Positions 17,878 to 21,715 of a DNA stretch of 21,715 bases are shown one piece after another. The stretch's first letter is position 1, and each line of letters begins with the position of its first letter. The position numbers and the translations under genes are program-made. This stretch comes from a virus: IMG/VR virus record IMGVR_UViG_3300008107_001243, positions 1-21,715 of that record; one strand, written 5' to 3'. Under the pieces are notes generated by a model. It saw only the letters and a list, made by a program, of their open reading frames with translations, was not told where the DNA came from and made no database searches.

Positions 17878-18559
17878 CATTGTTGCATATCGTATAGCAT
17901 TCGCATGCCAGAATGAAAACGAAGTAACTGCTAGGCGTAGGCTTGACAGCTACTTAACAGACATTCTTGTATGCGGTGTTGACAGCACATACCCTGCTTG
18001 CTTCGTAGATAGTTGGCAATTGTTTCTCACTGGAAAGAATAACTTCCGGTATGACATTGCAACAACAGCTGTCTACAAAGGAAATAGGATTGCCCCAAAG
18101 CCTGAACATTTGCCAGCATTACGCAAGCATATGATAGAGGAATGGGGCGCTTGTGTTTCTGATGGTCACGAAGCTGACGATGATGTAGCCATAGCTGGCA
18201 CCACACTAGGCGATGATGGCATCATGGTGTCATTGGATAAGGACATCGATCAGGTGGCAGGGTGGCACTACAACTTCGTAAAGAAGACAGGCTACTATGT
18301 CACTGAAGCAGAAGGCTTATTCAAACTATACTGTCAAATATTGACAGGAGACACAGCAGATAACATCATCGGTATCAAAGGTGTTGGTCCAGTAAAGGCT
18401 AGCAAGATACTAGATGATTGCGTCTATGAGTACGACATGTACTGTCGTTGTGTTGAAGCATATGATGGCAATGAAGATCGTGTAATTGAGAATGCTCGAT
18501 TACTTTATTTACGCAGAACAAAGGACGAACCTTTATGGACCCCACCAGAGAAGACATGA
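17852..18559 (+). CDS. 5'-3' exonuclease (FEN/T7 gp6-like)
   Basis: Encodes 235 residues. It has ALIDSDIVAYRIAF at the N-terminus, HEADDDVAIAG in the middle, VSLDKDID, and a helix-hairpin-helix region GDTADNIIGIKGVGPVKASK, the acidic metal-binding residues and H3TH element of the flap-endonuclease family. In T7-like phages this enzyme removes RNA primers and degrades host DNA to nucleotides. The start at ATG 17852 puts the first active-site Asp pair close to the N-terminus; an upstream in-frame start at 17813 is rejected. It overlaps the next gene by ATGA. Confidence 0.88.
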   Translation: MTTALIDSDIVAYRIAFACQNENEVTARRRLDSYLTDILVCGVDSTYPACFVDSWQLFLTGKNNFRYDIATTAVYKGNRIAPKPEHLPALRKHMIEEWGACVSDGHEADDDVAIAGTTLGDDGIMVSLDKDIDQVAGWHYNFVKKTGYYVTEAEGLFKLYCQILTGDTADNIIGIKGVGPVKASKILDDCVYEYDMYCRCVEAYDGNEDRVIENARLLYLRRTKDEPLWTPPEKT

Positions 18560-18879
18560 AACCAAATGATGTGGCGATGATACTGCGTCCAATCATTGTA
18601 GAAGGCGAAGAATGGGATGGAGGTTTTGAAGTATTGATTGCTGGTATTGGACCTATAACAATGCCAGAAGATAGCATCCGTGAGTTGATCAGCATGGCAA
18701 TGTTGGTAGCTACTACTATTCCTATGATGGAGAGTGATTCAGAGCTTACAGAAAAGATCATGATTGAGTGCGCTAAGGTGTACGGCGATGCTGATGATGT
18801 TGATATTCAAACCATGATAGCTACAGAGGAAGGTTTGTCACTCACTGTTAATAGCAAAACAGTTGGAGGTGTACATTGA
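18556..18879 (+). CDS. Conserved phage hypothetical protein
   Basis: Encodes 107 residues: MKPNDVAMILRPIIVEGEEW, then GGFEVLIAGIGPITMPEDS and ISMAMLVATTIPMMESD. This is a conserved phage protein of unknown function often placed near nucleotide-metabolism genes, from memory. It is acidic and begins with an ATGA overlap; an in-frame ATG at 18535 with AAGGA upstream is an alternative that would add seven residues. Its last codons contain GGAGGT, the ribosome site for the next gene. Confidence 0.7.
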   Translation: MKPNDVAMILRPIIVEGEEWDGGFEVLIAGIGPITMPEDSIRELISMAMLVATTIPMMESDSELTEKIMIECAKVYGDADDVDIQTMIATEEGLSLTVNSKTVGGVH

Positions 18880-19313
18880 TTGAACAGTGCAGTACTTGTT
18901 TCTATTTTAATCAAGAGAAACAACAAGAGCCTTGCTACAACTGTCATGGTTATTGTAACTGGGTAGCTAAAGACTTCTTAGCTAATGTCAGCGACACACC
19001 TATCATACTGAAGACGGGCGTTAAGTATGATCAAGACAAGCCTCAGTGGACACTAGTACCCTTCAAAGCATTGGACGAAGTGGTGAAGGTGCTAACCATT
19101 GGTGCAAGGAAGTATGCTCCTGACAACTGGAAGAAAGTTCCTAACGCACGACAGCGCTACATTGATGCAGCGTTCCGTCACATGTCAGCCTACGCTGCTG
19201 GTGAAAAGCTTGATGATGAGACAGGTAAGAGTCACTTGGCACATGCTATGTGCTGCTTGTTGTTCTTGCTAGCGTTTGATCTGGATAAAACTTTGGAGAA
19301 AACTAATGGCTAA
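18876..19313 (+). CDS. dATP/dGTP pyrophosphohydrolase-like protein (DUF5664), with N-terminal Cys cluster
   Basis: Encodes 145 residues. From about residue 48 it has KYDQDKPQWTLVPFKALDEV, IGARKYAPDNW, YIDAAFRHMSAY and HLAHAMCCLLFLL, the pattern of the DUF5664 dATP/dGTP diphosphohydrolase family, which converts dNTPs to dNMPs. The first 30 residues form a Cys-rich cluster (CSTC near residue 5, then CYNC and CNW), perhaps a zinc site. The start is TTG at 18876, supported by a perfect GGAGGT five bases upstream and the overlap with the previous stop. It probably adjusts dNTP pools with ThyX and RNR. Confidence 0.75.
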   Translation: MIEQCSTCFYFNQEKQQEPCYNCHGYCNWVAKDFLANVSDTPIILKTGVKYDQDKPQWTLVPFKALDEVVKVLTIGARKYAPDNWKKVPNARQRYIDAAFRHMSAYAAGEKLDDETGKSHLAHAMCCLLFLLAFDLDKTLEKTNG

Positions 19314-19479
19314 GGTTACTGTCACTGTTGAGTTTCATGTAGACGTAGATGATCTTGGTGCTGCTTACAGCAATGAAGATTATCTGATTGAGGAAATTAA
19401 AGATCAAGTATCTTATGGCCTATACAGGTTTGATGCTCAAGAGATTGTCTTCACTCGTGTTGACATTGAAGGACTATGA
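19306..19479 (+). CDS. 57-residue protein, unknown
   Basis: Begins MAKVTVTVEFHVDVDDLGAA, a beta strand with alternating Val, followed by an acidic helix (NEDYLIEEIKDQVSYGLYRF) and a last strand (EIVFTRVDIEGL). The strand-helix-strand plan resembles the small DpnD-like proteins upstream, but similarity is weak. GGAG lies ten bases upstream. It overlaps the previous gene by eight bases and the next by ATGA. Function unknown. Confidence 0.6.
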   Translation: MAKVTVTVEFHVDVDDLGAAYSNEDYLIEEIKDQVSYGLYRFDAQEIVFTRVDIEGL

Positions 19480-19667
19480 TGGAAAACATTGTTATTCACT
19501 TAGCCAACAATGGTTTCATTGTCACCTATAACGAAGAGTTCTCTCAACAAGACTACATTGCATACGACATTACAGAAGTTTGCGACATTGTTCGTGACAT
19601 CTTACGGGCAGCAACATACAATGTTGACATGTCTAATGTTGTAACAAACACTGTGCCAAATGCATAA
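19476..19667 (+). CDS. 63-residue acidic protein, unknown
   Basis: Begins MMENIVIHLANNGFIVTYNE and continues DYIAYDITEVCDIVRDILRA. The first strand-turn-strand and the following helix look like a compact small domain. Phage proteins with a similar start (NGFxVxYxD) are common, function unknown. It overlaps its neighbours by ATGA and by eight bases. Confidence 0.6.
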   Translation: MMENIVIHLANNGFIVTYNEEFSQQDYIAYDITEVCDIVRDILRAATYNVDMSNVVTNTVPNA

Positions 19668-20028
19668 CTCCGGTGAATGGACTGACGCGAGGTTCCGAAG
19701 CTTCATCACTTCGGCACTTCGTGCTGCGTCCAGACGCTGGCCTCCTAAGTACAAGTCTTTGAAAGAAGCCTTTGTCGGTAAGAAGGTTAATGCAAAAACT
19801 GGTAAGATTGCAATGCACTACAAGTGCGTTACCTGCGATGGCATCTTCGTTGCTGCTGATGTACAGGTAGACCACATCCACCCTGTCGTTGACCCTAAGA
19901 AGGGCTTCGTCAGTTGGGATGTGTACATTACTAGGATGTTCTGTGAGATTGAAGGACTACAAGTGATGTGCAAACCCTGCCATAAAGAGAAAACTACACA
20001 AGAGAAACTTGAAAGGAAAACGAAATGA
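19660..20028 (+). CDS. HNH endonuclease-like protein
   Basis: Encodes 122 residues. The N-terminal helix is basic (RFRSFITSALRAASRRWPPK). Then come CVTCDG, QVDHIHPVVDP and MCKPCHKEKT, the His and Cys pattern of an HNH/zinc-finger nuclease: Cys pairs bind zinc and the DH pair forms the active site. In phages such proteins, often next to replication or repair genes, nick or cut DNA, and some are linked to packaging or host DNA breakdown. It is full length for a small HNH protein. It overlaps the RNA ligase start by ATGA; AACTTGAAAGGAAAACG gives that gene its ribosome site. Confidence 0.8.
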   Translation: MHNSGEWTDARFRSFITSALRAASRRWPPKYKSLKEAFVGKKVNAKTGKIAMHYKCVTCDGIFVAADVQVDHIHPVVDPKKGFVSWDVYITRMFCEIEGLQVMCKPCHKEKTTQEKLERKTK

Positions 20029-20915
20029 GCTTCATCAAATATCAACACATTGAGAAGTTTGGCAACACTGAAGTAGAAGGCATTGAGGTTGGCACATGCT
20101 ATGTGTTTCCAAAGCTTGATGGCACTAACGCTAGCGTGTGGATACATGAAGGCAAGATGTGTGCTGGTAGTAGGAATCGTGAGTTGTCATTGGACGCAGA
20201 CAATGCTGGCTTCATGAGAGCTATGATGGATGACTCTGATGTTGTTCCATTCCTGTACAGCAATCCTCATCTTGTACTGTATGGTGAGTGGCTTGTTCCT
20301 CATACACTGAAGACATACAGCGATGACGCATGGCGCAAGTTCTATGTGTTCGATGTTGGTGATCGTGCGAAGGAACGGCTGCTGTCATACGATGAGTACA
20401 TGCCAATGCTGCGTGATGCTGGCATCAACTACCTTGCACCACTTCGTATCATCAAGAACGGAAGCATTGATCATTTCACTGATTGTCTTGAACAAAACAT
20501 CTTTATGATTAAAGATGGTGCTGGTGTTGGTGAAGGTGTTGTCATCAAGAACTACGACTATCAGAACAGGTATGGTCGGCAAGTATGGGCAAAAATCATC
20601 ACCAATGAATTCAAAGAGAAGCATCACAAGGAGATGGGCGCACCTGTCACCGGTTGTGAAATCGTTGAAGAAAAGATTGTTGACAAGTTCGTAACACAGG
20701 CTATGATCGACAAGGTGGTGGCGAAGATTGAGAACGACAACAACGGATGGTCTTCAAAGAACATTCCTCAGTTGATCAACACAGTGTTCTATGACCTGAT
20801 TAAAGAAGAAGCTTGGGAGTTTGTCAAAGCTCATAAGAATCCTACAATCAATTTCAAAACACTGTCACACTACACAACCGCTAAGATTAAAGAACTACGA
20901 AAGGACATCTTCTAA
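20025..20915 (+). CDS. RNA ligase (Rnl2-like, nucleotidyltransferase family)
   Basis: Encodes 296 residues. Ligase motifs are present in order: motif I KLDGTN (K30 receives AMP), CAGSRNREL, motif III YGEWL, motif IV GEGVVIKN and motif V WAKI. This is the covalent nucleotidyltransferase fold of RNA ligases such as T4 Rnl2 and relatives. In phage infection such enzymes reseal RNAs, for example tRNAs cut by host anticodon nucleases. No polynucleotide kinase/phosphatase is in the window. The start has a good AAAGGAAAACGAA site and the gene ends in a TAATG overlap with the next. Confidence 0.88.
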   Translation: MSFIKYQHIEKFGNTEVEGIEVGTCYVFPKLDGTNASVWIHEGKMCAGSRNRELSLDADNAGFMRAMMDDSDVVPFLYSNPHLVLYGEWLVPHTLKTYSDDAWRKFYVFDVGDRAKERLLSYDEYMPMLRDAGINYLAPLRIIKNGSIDHFTDCLEQNIFMIKDGAGVGEGVVIKNYDYQNRYGRQVWAKIITNEFKEKHHKEMGAPVTGCEIVEEKIVDKFVTQAMIDKVVAKIENDNNGWSSKNIPQLINTVFYDLIKEEAWEFVKAHKNPTINFKTLSHYTTAKIKELRKDIF

Positions 20916-21121
20916 TGAAAATTACAGTTGAATCTATTAAGGAGAACGAAGACGGGTCTGCTGATTGCAATATCTATCTTGATGAGGAAGCTAAAGACTT
21001 TCTAATTCGCTATGCCATCATTGCCTGTCTAACAGAGGCTATTGAGAATGGTAGGAAAGCAACCCCTCCTGTTGCAGAAACAACACAGGATGAGAATAAA
21101 GAAAGCAAGGCAGATGAGTAG
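20915..21121 (+). CDS. Small acidic phage protein, unknown
   Basis: Encodes 68 residues: MKITVESIKENEDGSADCNI, then YLDEEAKDFLIRYAIIACLT and a charged unstructured tail (TTQDENKESKADE). The pattern EDGSA...D.E.K.FL...I...L..AI is common in small phage proteins of unknown role. It begins with a TAATG overlap after the RNA ligase and is the last gene before a strong terminator. Confidence 0.65.
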   Translation: MKITVESIKENEDGSADCNIYLDEEAKDFLIRYAIIACLTEAIENGRKATPPVAETTQDENKESKADE

Positions 21122-21147
21122 GGTATAACTGTCTTCCATCTTTTATC

Positions 21148-21166
21148 GGGGCTTCGGCCCCTTTTT
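21148..21166 (+). terminator. Strong rho-independent terminator
   Basis: GGGGC (21148-21152), TTCG tetraloop, GCCCC (21157-21161) and TTTTT (21162-21166). This is the clearest terminator in the window and closes the replication/nucleotide operon ahead of the reductase gene. Confidence 0.92.
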
Positions 21167-21174
21167 CACCTGCC

Positions 21175-21216
21175 TGAATAGCATTATGAATAGGAACATG
21201 AATAGTATTATGAATA
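21175..21216. repeat. 18-bp tandem repeat (24-bp period) over the reductase start
   Basis: TGAATAGCATTATGAATA (21175-21192) and TGAATAGTATTATGAATA (21199-21216) match at 17 of 18 positions. The repeat duplicates an ATG, giving in-frame starts at 21186 and 21210 as well as 21198 between them. Confidence 0.75.
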
Positions 21217-21715
21217 AATACCCAGTGGTATTGGACAAATCTAGAGACTCTTTATTTGATGAACTTGGACTACAACGCCTTAAAGAAAGCTACATGCGCG
21301 AGGATGAAACTAGCCCACAGGAGCGCTTTGCTGCTGTATCGTCAGCGTTTGCAACCAATGCTGCACATGCTCAGCGGCTGTATGAATACAGTAGTAAGCA
21401 CTGGCTTAGTTATTCTACGCCTATCCTGTCTTTCGGTAGGTCTAAGCGTGGTCTGCCTATCAGTTGTTTTCTTAACTATATTGATGACAGTGCAGAGGGT
21501 CTTGTTGACAATCTATCTGAAACTAACTGGCTCTCGATGTTAGGTGGTGGTGTCGGTATCCACATGGGTATCCGCAACAGCGATGACAAGTCTGCTGGCA
21601 TCATGCCTCACTTGAAAATCTATGACGCTAGTTCATTGGCCTACAAGCAGGGTAGCACACGGCGCGGTAGCTATGCTGCCTACCTCAACATCAATCATCC
21701 AGACATCATTGCCTT
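21210..21715 (+). CDS. nrdA: Ribonucleotide reductase alpha subunit (partial, runs off the window)
   Basis: The first 168 codons are present; the 3' end lies outside the window. MNKYPVVLDKSRDSLFDELG is followed by WLSYSTPILSFGRSKRGLPI (with the catalytic-site Cys in PISCFL), LSMLGGGVGIH and STRRGSYAAYL, all typical of the reductase large subunit in phages. It makes deoxyribonucleotides for phage DNA, working with ThyX. Class I alpha is the likeliest; the beta subunit is not in view. The start is uncertain because of a tandem repeat: ATG 21210 fits the family best and AGGA at 21192-21195 lies 14 bases before it, while 21186 and 21198 are also in frame. Confidence 0.9.
   Translation, partial: MNKYPVVLDKSRDSLFDELGLQRLKESYMREDETSPQERFAAVSSAFATNAAHAQRLYEYSSKHWLSYSTPILSFGRSKRGLPISCFLNYIDDSAEGLVDNLSETNWLSMLGGGVGIHMGIRNSDDKSAGIMPHLKIYDASSLAYKQGSTRRGSYAAYLNINHPDIIA

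Noticed and set aside
18876-19313. 2-aminoadenine (Z) genome suggested by a dATP/dGTP hydrolase
   Set aside because: No PurZ-like or DpoZ-like gene is visible, so the hydrolase alone does not support DNA base replacement.
1-21715. tRNA genes, CRISPR arrays, insertion sequences
   Set aside because: I found no cloverleaf, no regular repeat-spacer array and no transposase; the repeats seen are short and local.

Overview
The window reads as one continuous part of a tailed double-stranded DNA bacteriophage genome. Every gene I can support lies on the + strand. Genes are packed tightly, many with 4-base ATGA stop/start overlaps, and they include a primase-helicase, a family B-type DNA polymerase, a 5'-3' exonuclease, a probable ssDNA-binding protein, ThyX, an RNA ligase and a ribonucleotide reductase. 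Near-consensus sigma-70 promoters, Shine-Dalgarno sites and a boxA-like element point to a bacterial host, probably a proteobacterium. No rRNA, tRNA, CRISPR array, insertion sequence, virion gene or lysis gene was seen, so this is the early plus replication/nucleotide-metabolism half of the genome.

Layout. Positions 1-406 are a leader with repeats and no credible gene, ending in promoter P1. Positions 407-2086 hold early genes: small proteins, two of them membrane proteins, and a GP88-family gene with its own promoter P2. This part is unusually rich in small perfect hairpins. Positions 2087-2566 are non-coding and carry promoter P3 followed by boxA-like and boxC-like elements. Positions 2567-7051 hold about twenty small early genes, mostly unknown, including a possible Cys-His-Asp protease-like protein and two DpnD/PcfM-like paralogues. 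Promoter P4 then starts a second block: a DUF932 protein, an ADP-ribosylglycohydrolase, a membrane protein and a tyrosine recombinase (to 10314). From 10311 to 17238 come small conserved phage proteins, ThyX, the primase-helicase, an HExxH protein and the polymerase. After a hairpin/terminator region come the SSB, exonuclease, dNTP pyrophosphohydrolase, HNH protein and RNA ligase, ending at a clear terminator (21148-21166). The ribonucleotide reductase alpha gene runs off the right edge.

How it works together. The early blocks would be transcribed by host RNA polymerase from P1-P4, with the boxA/boxC leader perhaps helping read-through of the long operon behind P3. The later block makes DNA (helicase, polymerase, SSB, exonuclease) and feeds it with nucleotides (ThyX, RNR, dNTP hydrolase), while the ADP-ribosylglycohydrolase and RNA ligase may counter host defences.

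Main points of interest: (1) eleven hairpins placed directly before start codons whose stems change in a compensatory way, nine of them around a constant C-TGAAA-G core; (2) a dense field of perfect micro-hairpins in 190-2094, strongest inside the GP88 gene; (3) two conserved phage genes, including the DNA polymerase, each broken out of frame with an apparent internal loss of residues; (4) a boxA/boxC antitermination-like leader. Family assignments rest on motif reading and memory of the families; no search was run.
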